Shown here: one piece after another, positions 7,792 through 17,174 of the stretch
Position numbering within the stretch: position 1 is the first letter of the stretch
Layout of the letters: each line of letters begins with the position of its first letter
NCBI GenBank assembly: GCA_020855015.1
Contig: JAHKLP010000091.1
Span: forward strand, 1-21,462
Origin: Methanobacterium sp.
GTDB taxonomy: Archaea; Methanobacteriota; Methanobacteria; Methanobacteriales; Methanobacteriaceae
Direction of reading: 5' to 3'
Length of the DNA: 21,462 nucleotides
Position numbers and translations under genes: made by a program
Notes under the pieces: generated by a model
The model's database searches: none
What the model was told of the DNA's origin: nothing
Seen by the model: only the letters and a program-made list of their open reading frames with translations

Positions 7792-8174
7792 TAAAGTTGT
7801 AATGTTCTCAGCTACTTTACAGAACACCAATATAATTATATAACTGCTCTAAGGCAACTAATAGTTTGTAACTACCTATCCGGATAATACTTCAGTTTAG
7901 TGGCATTATTCTAAATTAAGAATTATTCCAAGTTTTATTATTAAACTAATTAATGGGTTGCAAATTATTTTACCTTTTTACACACAAACTCAACCTATTA
8001 TTAAAAACTAGCAGGTTAAGAATTATTGTTGCAACTTCATGTGAGCCGGTGCTAATATTCTTATAAAAAGGATATCTCATTTATATTAGATACGATAAAA
8101 TATTTGCACTAAAGTTGTTTTTATATGGATTTTCCAAAAAAAATTTACTCATTTCCAATGGATGTGGTAGATCG
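7792..8174. other. 383-bp non-coding spacer with short repeats before wecB
   Basis: No credible gene is seen. The spacer holds an inverted repeat TGTTCT (7803-7808)/AGAACA (7821-7826) with a 12-nt loop just after the lipoprotein stop, and a smaller one TAGTT/AACTA (7862-7874). The 12-nt direct repeat TTAAGAATTATT occurs at 7916-7927 and 8016-8027. The palindrome GTTGCAAC is at 8028-8035, upstream of the wecB TATA box. In this AT-rich sequence some of these may be chance. Confidence 0.5.
8060..8068 (+). promoter_or_regulatory. Putative TATA box of wecB
   Basis: CTTATAAAA fits the archaeal consensus. It is about 107 nt before the wecB ATG and about 25 nt downstream of the palindrome GTTGCAAC. 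Confidence 0.4.
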
Positions 8175-9479
8175 ATGAAAATAGCGTTTATAATAGGTAC
8201 CAGACCTGAAATTATTAAAATGTCCCCATTAATTGATGAAGTGGATAAAAGGGGAATAGATTATATTTTAGTACACACGGGACAGCATTATGACCATGAA
8301 ATGTCCCAGCAGTTTTTCCTAGACCTTGAACTAAAAGAACCAGACTATAACATAGGGGTAGGGTCAGATTCCCATGGAAAACAGACAGCCACTATGTTAA
8401 AAGGCATAGAAGAAGTTTTAATTTCTGAAAAACCGGATATTGTGCTGGTACAGGGAGATACCAATGCAGTCTTAGCCGGGGCCCTGGCTGCATCTAAACT
8501 GCACATTGCTGTGGGGCATGTGGAGGCTGGACTTCGTTCATATGATAAGACCATGCCTGAAGAAATCAACAGGATGGTAGCCGATGTATGCACCAACCTT
8601 TTTTTTGTACCCACTGAGCAAACAGCTGTTAACCTGCTTTTCGAAGGATTATCTCCAGAGAATGTTTTCATAACTGGGAACACAGTAGTGGATGCATGTT
8701 ACCGAAACCTAAAAATCGCCAGAAAAAGCTCTAATATAATGTCCCAACTAGAACTGGAAGGAGATATCCTATCCCTAACTCTACACCGTGCTGAGAATGT
8801 GGATGATAGGGAAAGACTTGAGAACATTATTGAAGCCCTTTTAAAAATTGAAGATGTTAATATTGTATTCCCTGTTCATCCCCGTACAGTTAAAACTCTT
8901 AAAGATTTCGGGATGTATGCTAAACTTGAAAAAGCACCACATATTAAAATGATTAAACCTGTTGGTTATCTGGACTTCTTGATACTCCAATCTCATTCAA
9001 AGCTTATGATTACTGATTCTGGAGGAATTCAGGAAGAAGCAATTACCCTTGATGTCCCCTGTTTAACCCTCAGATACAATACTGAAAGGCCAGAAACTGT
9101 TCATGCTGGTGGAAACATTTTGGTGGGTGCCAGCACGGAAAAGATAACCGAAAATGTGTCTCAAATATTAAATGATGATGCCACTCATCGAAGGATGAGG
9201 GAAGCACCGAATCCATATGGTGATGGAACTGCATCAGAAAAGATACTTGATACAATCCTGAATTCATACCATCAGGGTAAGCTGGAAATAAAACCCCCAG
9301 AGGAGATAGCTACTAACCATTTAAAGAAATTGTTGATTGTTGATGAAAGTATTTCTGTGGCTGAATTTGAGAATAAAAATCCAGGATATAAGATCAATTT
9401 AGTTTTCTATGGTGAAAGACCTTGTTATCCCAATCCAGAACTACCATTAAACGGTAAATCCATACTTGTTACCTACTAA
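8175..9479 (+). CDS. wecB: UDP-N-acetylglucosamine 2-epimerase (WecB family) with C-terminal extension
   Basis: Cytosolic epimerase that inverts C2 of UDP-GlcNAc to give UDP-ManNAc, the precursor of acidic N-acetylhexosamines in surface glycans. Family motifs run in order: GTRPEIIKM at the N-terminus, QGDTNA, EAGLRSYDKTMPEEINR, LTLHRAENVDD, and SGGIQEEA with RPETVHAGG near the C-terminus. A TTG at 8115 would add 20 residues, but the fold starts at MKIAFIIGTRPE, so the ATG at 8175 with GTGGT upstream is used. The protein is 434 aa; usual members are about 365-375 aa. The extra ~69 C-terminal residues (from HQGKLEIK on) do not match the epimerase fold and contain a segment CYPNPELP. wecC follows after 234 bp. 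Acting on UDP-GalNAc instead is possible and would matter for pseudomurein. Confidence 0.9.
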   Translation: MKIAFIIGTRPEIIKMSPLIDEVDKRGIDYILVHTGQHYDHEMSQQFFLDLELKEPDYNIGVGSDSHGKQTATMLKGIEEVLISEKPDIVLVQGDTNAVLAGALAASKLHIAVGHVEAGLRSYDKTMPEEINRMVADVCTNLFFVPTEQTAVNLLFEGLSPENVFITGNTVVDACYRNLKIARKSSNIMSQLELEGDILSLTLHRAENVDDRERLENIIEALLKIEDVNIVFPVHPRTVKTLKDFGMYAKLEKAPHIKMIKPVGYLDFLILQSHSKLMITDSGGIQEEAITLDVPCLTLRYNTERPETVHAGGNILVGASTEKITENVSQILNDDATHRRMREAPNPYGDGTASEKILDTILNSYHQGKLEIKPPEEIATNHLKKLLIVDESISVAEFENKNPGYKINLVFYGERPCYPNPELPLNGKSILVTY

Positions 9480-9619
9480 TCCCCCTGATCGATATGCTTG
9501 TCATTTATTGTTCACAACAATCCAATTAATAAAAAACCAAAAAATGGTTAACCTCAAAATTAATTAAACTCTAATGCAAAAAAGAAATTAAAAAAGATGT
9601 ATTATGATTTTGATTTCAT

Positions 9620-9636
9620 ATTTGAACTGGTCAAAT
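9620..9636. other. 17-bp palindromic element upstream of wecC
   Basis: ATTTGA and TCAAAT form a perfect inverted repeat around ACTGG, about 80 nt before the wecC start. It resembles a repressor or activator half-site pair. The remainder of the wecB-wecC spacer is AT-rich with one tiny AACCA/TGGTT stem (9535-9549). Confidence 0.25.
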
Positions 9637-9713
9637 CTTTTTCAAATCTAAATAATCTAATTTAAGCAGTACAGTACATAAAATCTAAAACTACAAGTTT
9701 AGGGGATAGATCA

Positions 9714-11015
9714 ATGATTAACGAAAATTCATCCATAGCAATATTTGGTCTAGGTCACATGGGGTTGCCAACAGCTGCGTTGCTGGCTGAAAGCGGCCTT
9801 AGAGTGCGTGGAGTTGATATAAACAATAAAAATGTGGACATTATCAACTCGGGTCATTCTCCCATAATGGAACCTGGTCTGGATGAAATTGTTAAAAAAA
9901 CCGTTGAAAAAGATCTTCTATCTGCAACCACTGATTCAAAGGAAGCTGTGGCAAATTCGCAGATAATCATGGTCATTGTGCCCACCCCAGTGGATAGAAA
10001 CAAAAAATCAGATCTTTCTGCGGTTATATCAGCTTGCAGATCCATATCTGAAAATTTAAAGAAAGGTGATCTGGTTATTATTGAAAGTACTGTACCACCA
10101 GGCACTTGCCAAAATCTGGTAATTCCTTTACTGGAAGAAAGCGGCCTTAAAGCCGGTCAAGACTTTAAAGTTGCCTATACTCCCGAAAGAGCCCTTCCCA
10201 ATAATACATTACATGAAATGACCCACAATGCAAGGGTAATAGGGGGAATAGACTCTGAAAGTACAAAAATGGCCTCTTCACTCTATGGAAGAATCACTGA
10301 TGGTGAGATCATCATGGTCCAGAATTTGGTGACAGCAGAGATGGTTAAATTAATGGAAAACACTTATAGGGACACTAATATTGCCCTGGCCAATGAACTG
10401 GCTTTAGTGTGCAGTGCTCTGGATGTTGATGCCATAGAAGCAATTCAAGCTGCCAATCACCATCCAAGGGTTAACATTCACACTCCGGGGCCTGGTGTTG
10501 GAGGGCACTGCCTTTCAATAGATCCCTATTTTATTGTGGAAACTGCCTTGGAAAATGGAGTGGACACTCCTCTCATAAGAACTTCAAGGGAAGTTAACGA
10601 GGCAATGCCAGGGGAAGTTTCAAAAATAGTTCAATCTGCATTAGAAGATATGGGAAAGACCATTGAAGGATCTGAAATTGGGATTCTAGGAGTTGCTTAT
10701 AAAGGCAATGTTGCTGATGCCAGAGAAACACCTGCCAAGCCTTTAATCAAAAATTTTATTAAAAAAGGGGCAAATGTTGTGGTTAATGATCCTTACGTGT
10801 CCCCGGATATCATTAATTCATGGGGAGCTGAAATTGTAGACCTTAAAAGAGCTCTTATCAGTGATTGTGTGGTACTGGTAACGGATCATGACTTATACTT
10901 GAATATCGAACCATCCATGATCAAAAATGGTTTAATTGTATGCACCCGACCTGTACTTGACCGGGAAACATTCCAGAAGGGTGGTGTGACTTTTAAGGGA
11001 GTTGGCCGGCGGTGA
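9714..11015 (+). CDS. wecC: UDP-N-acetyl-D-mannosaminuronate dehydrogenase (WecC family)
   Basis: NAD-dependent four-electron oxidation of the C6 hydroxyl of a UDP-N-acetylhexosamine to its uronic acid. The Rossmann motif is GLGHMGLPTA (12-21). The central helix EMVKLMENTYRDTNIALANE is the substrate-binding dimer segment. The catalytic Cys is in GPGVGGHCLSIDP, and ILGVAYKGNVADARETPA marks the UDP-binding C-terminal domain. At 433 aa it is full length. The ATG has AGGGGAT about seven bases upstream. It pairs functionally with wecB. Its stop overlaps the GTG of mfnD by four bases, so translation of the methanofuran genes is probably coupled to it. The exact sugar (ManNAc, or TalNAc for pseudomurein) cannot be told from sequence. 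Confidence 0.92.
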   Translation: MINENSSIAIFGLGHMGLPTAALLAESGLRVRGVDINNKNVDIINSGHSPIMEPGLDEIVKKTVEKDLLSATTDSKEAVANSQIIMVIVPTPVDRNKKSDLSAVISACRSISENLKKGDLVIIESTVPPGTCQNLVIPLLEESGLKAGQDFKVAYTPERALPNNTLHEMTHNARVIGGIDSESTKMASSLYGRITDGEIIMVQNLVTAEMVKLMENTYRDTNIALANELALVCSALDVDAIEAIQAANHHPRVNIHTPGPGVGGHCLSIDPYFIVETALENGVDTPLIRTSREVNEAMPGEVSKIVQSALEDMGKTIEGSEIGILGVAYKGNVADARETPAKPLIKNFIKKGANVVVNDPYVSPDIINSWGAEIVDLKRALISDCVVLVTDHDLYLNIEPSMIKNGLIVCTRPVLDRETFQKGGVTFKGVGRR

Positions 11016-12016
11016 ATATCCTGGTATTTGAGTATGCTACTTCACTGGGAGTTAAAGATCCCGCTTTAACTGCAGAGGGTCAGGCCATGCTTGAGGGTAT
11101 CACAAGTGATTTAAAAGATCTAAATACCAGTTTTTTAATCTCCAAAAATTCTGTTTCTCCAAAAATTAGTAGTTGCCATCCTATCGTATTAAAAAAGGAT
11201 CTAGAAGAGTGGATTGATAATAATATTTCTTTTTATGACTTTTGTTTACCAATAGCCCCTGAAGAAGATTTTATCTTATTCAAATTAACCCGGTTAATTG
11301 AAAAAAATGGTGTTCAGGTTCTGGGTTCTTCATCTGATGCTGTTTGCACCTGTTCAGATAAATATTTAACCTATCAAGCGCTGAAAAGTAAAGTCCCAGT
11401 CATTCCCACTATTAAAGTATTATGGGATGAGATTGATAACTACGCTAATACAATTTCATCCAAACACGTGGTAAAACCAGCTGACGGAGTTTCATGCTCA
11501 GCAGTACAAGTAGTTGACTCACCAGAATCATTTATAAAAGCGGCTGAGCAGGTTAAAAATGCAACTAAACTCCCCTATTTCCTACTCCAGGATTGGGTGA
11601 ATGGAGATAGTGTTAGTGTAAGTTTACTCACCAATGGAAAAAAAGCCATACCCTTAAGTTTGAATAAACAGAATAACATTCAAAAAGACGGAATTATAGG
11701 TTATAATGGTGGAAAAGTGCCATTCAACCACACTAAAGAGAAAAAAGCGAAAGATATAGCAAAAAAGGCAGTAGAATCCTTAAATGGATTGAAAGGATAT
11801 GTGGGTGTGGATATGATTCTGGGTGATGAAGTTTATCTGGTAGAGATTAACTCCCGCATTACCACACCCTACGTTGCACTGAGACAAATGCTAAACTTTA
11901 ATTTAGGAGAAGCCATAGTGGCGTCAGTTAATGGCTATCTTCCCCAGGAAGTAAAACTGGAGGGAGAGATCGAATTTCATAAGAATGAGAATCTGCAGTT
12001 AAAGGTGATAAGTTGA
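11012..12016 (+). CDS. mfnD: Tyramine--L-glutamate ligase of methanofuran biosynthesis (ATP-grasp)
   Basis: ATP-grasp enzyme that joins L-glutamate to tyramine through the gamma-carboxyl, building the side chain of methanofuran, the first C1 carrier of methanogenesis. The pre-ATP-grasp domain starts with MNILVFEYATS. SDKYLTYQALK opens the ATP-binding region, HVVKPADG carries the ATP-binding Lys, and YLVEINSRITTPY is the Mg-binding Glu/Asn motif. At 334 aa it is a little longer than a minimal member. The start is GTG, overlapping the wecC stop; GGGAG lies ten bases before it. The next gene, mfnF, overlaps by four bases and acts later in the same pathway, which strongly supports the assignment over a generic ATP-grasp ligase. 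Confidence 0.87.
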   Translation: MNILVFEYATSLGVKDPALTAEGQAMLEGITSDLKDLNTSFLISKNSVSPKISSCHPIVLKKDLEEWIDNNISFYDFCLPIAPEEDFILFKLTRLIEKNGVQVLGSSSDAVCTCSDKYLTYQALKSKVPVIPTIKVLWDEIDNYANTISSKHVVKPADGVSCSAVQVVDSPESFIKAAEQVKNATKLPYFLLQDWVNGDSVSVSLLTNGKKAIPLSLNKQNNIQKDGIIGYNGGKVPFNHTKEKKAKDIAKKAVESLNGLKGYVGVDMILGDEVYLVEINSRITTPYVALRQMLNFNLGEAIVASVNGYLPQEVKLEGEIEFHKNENLQLKVIS

Positions 12017-13041
12017 AAATTGCTGGTTTTGATATTGGAGGTGCAAACACAGATCTGGCAGTGGTGGAATTTGATATTGAAGGAAAAATAATTAACATAA
12101 GAAGTGATTATCGTTACCTTCCCATGTGGAACAAAAAGCACGAACTGGGCTCTGCTCTCATTGACTTATTGGGGTCAGACCTTGATGAAATAGTTGCCGT
12201 TGGTGTTTCTATGACAGCAGAACTAGCAGACAGCTACCAGAACAAAACTGAAGGAGTTATGGATATCACCAGCATAGTAAAGAAATCATTTGACATTCCA
12301 GTTGGATTCGTCGGGTTAAATGGTATGAAAAATTATAGAGAAGTGAAAAATAGCCCCCTGGATCTGGCTGCAGCTAACTGGATTGCAACAGCACCTCTTG
12401 CAGCTTACATGTCTCCAGATTGTGTTTTAATAGACACTGGGAGCACCACTACTGATATAATTCCCATAAAAAATGGAAAGGAATGTGCCAGGGGAAGATC
12501 AGATCTGGAAAGGCTGATTACTGGTGAACTGGTATACACTGGAACCCTACGCACCAATGTGGCCACCATTGTGGATAAAGTCCCTCTGAAAAATGAATGG
12601 GTGCGGGTGGCATCGGAACTATTTGCAGTATCAGCAGATGTCCACATGGCTCTAGGGAATATTGCCCCTGCTGATTACACTTCCCAAACACCGGATGGTG
12701 GCGATCGATCCAGGGAGAACTGTCTTTTACGATTATCAAGGGTAGTGTGTGGAGATCTGGATTTATTAAGTGAGGATGATGTCCTGGAAATTGCCAGGCA
12801 TATTTACAGAATACAGGTTGAAAAAGTTGCAGAAGCACTTAAAGAGGTTACAGATAGGGAAAATTTAAATTTAGTTGTGGCCACTGGTTTGGGAATGAAT
12901 ATCATCGGATCTAAAGCAGCAGAAATCCTGGGTTTAGAGGTTAAAACCATGGATGAAATTCTGACCAGAGAAGAATGTGTGGTGGCACCTGCAGTTGGAA
13001 CCGCCCTTCTCATGGAAAAATTCATGAGAAAAAAGGAATAA
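12013..13041 (+). CDS. mfnF: MfnF, late methanofuran condensing enzyme (actin/sugar-kinase fold)
   Basis: Member of the H4MPT-linked C1-transfer protein family, hydantoinase/ASKHA-like. It is identified as the enzyme that couples the phosphorylated furan unit to gamma-glutamyltyramine, forming the ether bond of the methanofuran core. The phosphate-binding loop GFDIGGANTDLAVV (5-18) and the second loop LIDTGSTTTDIIPI are clear. The C-terminal segment VVAPAVGTALLMEKF is typical. Length is 342 aa. The start is TTG at 12013, overlapping the mfnD stop; GGTGAT sits five bases upstream, so TTG is well supported. wecC, mfnD and mfnF form one overlapping unit. Confidence 0.88.
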   Translation: MKIAGFDIGGANTDLAVVEFDIEGKIINIRSDYRYLPMWNKKHELGSALIDLLGSDLDEIVAVGVSMTAELADSYQNKTEGVMDITSIVKKSFDIPVGFVGLNGMKNYREVKNSPLDLAAANWIATAPLAAYMSPDCVLIDTGSTTTDIIPIKNGKECARGRSDLERLITGELVYTGTLRTNVATIVDKVPLKNEWVRVASELFAVSADVHMALGNIAPADYTSQTPDGGDRSRENCLLRLSRVVCGDLDLLSEDDVLEIARHIYRIQVEKVAEALKEVTDRENLNLVVATGLGMNIIGSKAAEILGLEVKTMDEILTREECVVAPAVGTALLMEKFMRKKE

Positions 13042-13055
13042 GTCCGGATTATGGA

Positions 13056-13065
13056 ATATAAAATA
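13056..13065 (+). promoter_or_regulatory. Putative TATA box of the anchored M14-like gene
   Basis: ATATAAAATA lies 63 nt before the ATG, giving a predicted leader of about 30 nt. The gene is thus probably transcribed on its own, separately from mfnF. Confidence 0.35.
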
Positions 13066-13118
13066 AAACAGCAGATTAGCTAAACACCCTATGTTCAATC
13101 ATATAAAAGGTTATCCCT

Positions 13119-13802
13119 ATGAAAACAAGTTCACTAATCCTAATATTAATACTGGTAATTGGTGCGGTATACCTTTTTGCCAATTTCAGTCAGCACACTA
13201 GTTTAGGCTCAAACCAGCTGGGATACGTCACCAAGGATGTTTATTCTCATTATGGGACTCCCAATGCAAAGATAGCTGTGGTAACTGGCATGCATCCCAG
13301 GGAAGATCTGGCCACAAATCTGGTCCCCCAAGTTGTGAAACTATTTGCACTATTTAACAAAGTGGAAGTAGTGGATTACCATGTGACAGTCACTTATCAA
13401 CCAAAGGACTTTAATGTTGGCCGAGCAAATGGCCAGGCCCTGGTTGCCGAGTATGTAATTCCAGATATTAAAACAACCGATTATCAGTTAGTGATCATTG
13501 CCCACGACCATGAACAGGGTTATGGTGAGGGATATTACATAGCCACTCCTACTCATGACTATAAATCAGTGACCCTGGCCGACGCAGTCCACCAGTTACT
13601 CCCCCAATTCAATTACTACCCTGGTTCATCCACTAAACGTGCTCAAAGTAGTTCCATAAACCAAGTGGATAGACCAATAACCAATGCAGGATACCCAGTT
13701 TTTGTATATGAGATGCCTGAATGGAACAACCAACTGGAAGCTACTATAAATACTTACCAACTCTTCAGTGCCAGTTCTAATGTGATTCAGGCGTTAAATT
13801 AA
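13119..13802 (+). CDS. Membrane-anchored extracytoplasmic protein, M14-carboxypeptidase-like pattern
   Basis: Protein of 227 aa that I do not recognise as a named family. Residues 4-21 are a hydrophobic N-terminal helix after a single Lys, without a lipobox, suggesting an uncleaved anchor with the rest outside the cell. The soluble part has a residue order like zinc carboxypeptidases and deacylases of the M14 group: HPRE (His59-x-x-Glu62) after a beta-strand ending VVTGM, then NVGR (99-102), a histidine pair AHDH (His129, His131), and YEMPE (Glu198/Glu201) near the C-terminus. In M14 enzymes HxxE plus a later His bind zinc and a late Glu is the general base. It is shorter than typical carboxypeptidases (~300 aa). 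A role trimming pseudomurein peptides is conceivable but unproven. It stands downstream of mfnF and converges with carS. Confidence 0.62.
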   Translation: MKTSSLILILILVIGAVYLFANFSQHTSLGSNQLGYVTKDVYSHYGTPNAKIAVVTGMHPREDLATNLVPQVVKLFALFNKVEVVDYHVTVTYQPKDFNVGRANGQALVAEYVIPDIKTTDYQLVIIAHDHEQGYGEGYYIATPTHDYKSVTLADAVHQLLPQFNYYPGSSTKRAQSSSINQVDRPITNAGYPVFVYEMPEWNNQLEATINTYQLFSASSNVIQALN

Positions 13803-13944
13803 ATGATTCTTAACAAAAGAACGTCAAAGGCATGATCATCAAAAGAAGAAAAAAGGATAGGGGATGGGGGGTGTGTAAATAAGTAAATCTGATATCACTT
13901 TCATGATAAACTCTTATAAACACGAATATTTATCAAGACAGCAA

Positions 13945-14535
13945 TCAGTACCACACATTTTTCATACCCAGTAAATAAGCAATGGTATTGGCTCCCAGAT
14001 GCAGGAACAAAGTTATGATTAGTATAACGATAATCAAATAGAAAGGAATGACTACAATTAGAGACGATAATACCAGAGCGCCCACTACAAAGTCTAACTG
14101 ATCTACAATGGGCAATGGCCGCCCTCTTTTAACTTTAAATCTTCTCTTGATAAAACTACCGCATGCGTCTCCAATAATAGCACCACCACCCAGTGCCAGA
14201 CCTAGTAATATGCCATTTAAGGTATTTGTTGTTATAGTTCCTTGGACCATCAGGCCGATTGCAGGGTCTCCTACCATTAAAAGATTATTTATCAGGTCAC
14301 CAGTAAAAGTTCCCTGAATCAACCCAATCACGGCACCAATTAATATTCCGATAATGGTTCCTTTCCAGGTTACACCATCTCCAAGTAATCTGAAACCGTC
14401 TTTAAGGGATCGGCCCATGTCTAGAGGGGTTCCTCCCCCAAAGGTAAGTGCGCTGGCATTTGCTAGGTAAGCGGGTAACATAAAGTATATAGCATAAGCG
14501 GATAAAATCAAAACACTGAAAACACTAGGGTCCAT
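13945..14535 (-). CDS. carS: CDP-archaeol synthase (CTP:2,3-di-O-geranylgeranylglycerol cytidylyltransferase)
   Basis: Integral membrane enzyme that activates unsaturated archaetidic acid with CTP to form CDP-archaeol, the branch point for polar head-group attachment. The conserved N-terminal segment MLPAYLANASALTFGGGTPLDMG and LGDGVTWKGTIIG identify the family (formerly DUF46). GGGAIIGDACGSFIKRR and GRPLPIVDQLDFVVGAL, in the second half, form the cytosolic active-site side. About five hydrophobic helices are visible. Length is 196 aa, slightly above the common ~170-180. The ATG has a strong GGAGGT five bases upstream. It is transcribed divergently from the tes-like radical SAM gene, an association that fits membrane lipid synthesis. 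Confidence 0.93.
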   Translation of the reverse strand: MDPSVFSVLILSAYAIYFMLPAYLANASALTFGGGTPLDMGRSLKDGFRLLGDGVTWKGTIIGILIGAVIGLIQGTFTGDLINNLLMVGDPAIGLMVQGTITTNTLNGILLGLALGGGAIIGDACGSFIKRRFKVKRGRPLPIVDQLDFVVGALVLSSLIVVIPFYLIIVILIITLFLHLGANTIAYLLGMKNVWY

Positions 14536-14610
14536 AGTTTACCTCCGATTAAAACAGGATGATAGTTATGTACTCAAACATAAATACTATAAAGCTGATT
14601 GATCGCTCAA

Positions 14611-14620
14611 GTATATATAA
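14611..14620 (+). promoter_or_regulatory. Putative TATA box of the tes-like/mptG/hacB operon
   Basis: GTATATATAA lies 61 nt before the chosen ATG, so transcription should start near 14638-14642 with a leader of about 30 nt. On the opposite strand a TTTATAGTATTTATG tract around 14580-14594 is the likely carS promoter. Both sit in the 136-bp divergent spacer. Confidence 0.5.
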
Positions 14621-14671
14621 TCATTATATTGAGTTACAGCTAAATTTTCAACACATAAAATAGGTGAGATG

Positions 14672-16153
<1,482 letters not shown>

Positions 16154-16159
16154 CTGGTT

Positions 16160-17152
16160 GTGGAATTGATAATTGAAACTCCTTCACGTCTCCATATCTC
16201 CTTGCTTGACCTTAACGGATCATTAGGTCGTATAGATGGTGGAGTAGGACTCACCCTCAATAAACCTTCTTTAGTTCTGGAAATGAAAGAGAAAGGTACT
16301 GGAGTTCAGGTAGAATTCAATAATCCTAAAAATCTTTCTAAGGATAGTATTGGGGATTATGAGGATAAAATATCAACTTCAGCCATTAAAATGATGGAAC
16401 ACTTGGGGATTGATAAAGGATTAAATTTCATTGTCCATGAAAATTTCCCATCCCATTCTGGTTTAGGTTCCGGAACCCAACTATCTCTGGCTGTGGGTAA
16501 ACTGATTTCCGATTCTGTAGAACATGAAATTGATGCACCAGATATTGCCAGTATTGTAGGTCGTGGTGGTACTTCAGGCATAGGTGTAGCATCCTTTGAT
16601 AATGGTGGTTTCATTATTGATGGAGGCCATCATCTTGATGAAAAACCCGAATTTGTACCGTCATCTGTTTCCAAAGCATCACCTGCACCGATTCTTGCCA
16701 GATATGATTTTCCAGCAGAATGGAAGGTGATTCTTGTTATTCCTGATGTTAAAAAGAATGTTTCAGGAACTAACGAGGTTAATATTTTCCAGGAATACTG
16801 TCCAATAGCTTTGGGAGAAGTACAGCAACTTTCCCATCTTATTCTAATGAAAATGATGCCTGCAGTTTTGGAAAGAGATCTGGATGCCTTCGGGGAAAGT
16901 GTTAACAGCATTCAAAAAATGGGCTTTAAAAAAATAGAAAATCAGTTGCAAAAACCAGTGATAGGGGAAATAATGAATTTTCTACGAGAAGCTGGTGCTC
17001 CGGGTGTGGGTATGAGTTCATTTGGACCCACCATCTACGCAATCACTGACAGTTCTAAGGATATAGTAAGTGCTGCTCATGATGCCCTGCAAGGGGTTGG
17101 TGGTCATATAATTGAAACTTCGGCTCAAAATTCTGGTGCCGTAATTAGATAA
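16160..17152 (+). CDS. mptG: Beta-ribofuranosylaminobenzene 5'-phosphate synthase (methanopterin)
   Basis: Condenses 4-hydroxybenzoate (or aminobenzoate) with phosphoribosyl pyrophosphate, releasing CO2, to make the arylamine C-riboside of methanopterin, the first committed step outside the pterin branch. It is a GHMP-kinase-fold protein: ETPSRLHISLLDLNG at the N-terminus, the glycine-rich GHMP loop PSHSGLGSGTQLSL (97-110), and GAPGVGMSSFGPTIYA near the C-terminus. Length 330 aa is normal. The start is GTG at 16160; a TTG two codons later is possible and the ribosome-binding sequence is poor for both. Only 6 bp separate it from the tes-like gene and 22 bp from hacB, so one transcript is likely. 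Confidence 0.93.
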   Translation: MELIIETPSRLHISLLDLNGSLGRIDGGVGLTLNKPSLVLEMKEKGTGVQVEFNNPKNLSKDSIGDYEDKISTSAIKMMEHLGIDKGLNFIVHENFPSHSGLGSGTQLSLAVGKLISDSVEHEIDAPDIASIVGRGGTSGIGVASFDNGGFIIDGGHHLDEKPEFVPSSVSKASPAPILARYDFPAEWKVILVIPDVKKNVSGTNEVNIFQEYCPIALGEVQQLSHLILMKMMPAVLERDLDAFGESVNSIQKMGFKKIENQLQKPVIGEIMNFLREAGAPGVGMSSFGPTIYAITDSSKDIVSAAHDALQGVGGHIIETSAQNSGAVIR

Positions 17153-17174
17153 TATGCATTAAATTAACCAGTTC

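Noticed and set aside
8115..8174. TTG-initiated 20-residue extension of wecB
   Set aside because: The conserved epimerase fold starts at MKIAFIIGTRPE; the extension lacks a ribosome-binding site and resembles spacer.
12405..12838. Minus-strand frames inside mfnF
   Set aside because: Antisense shadows of a well-supported gene; no motif or start signal.
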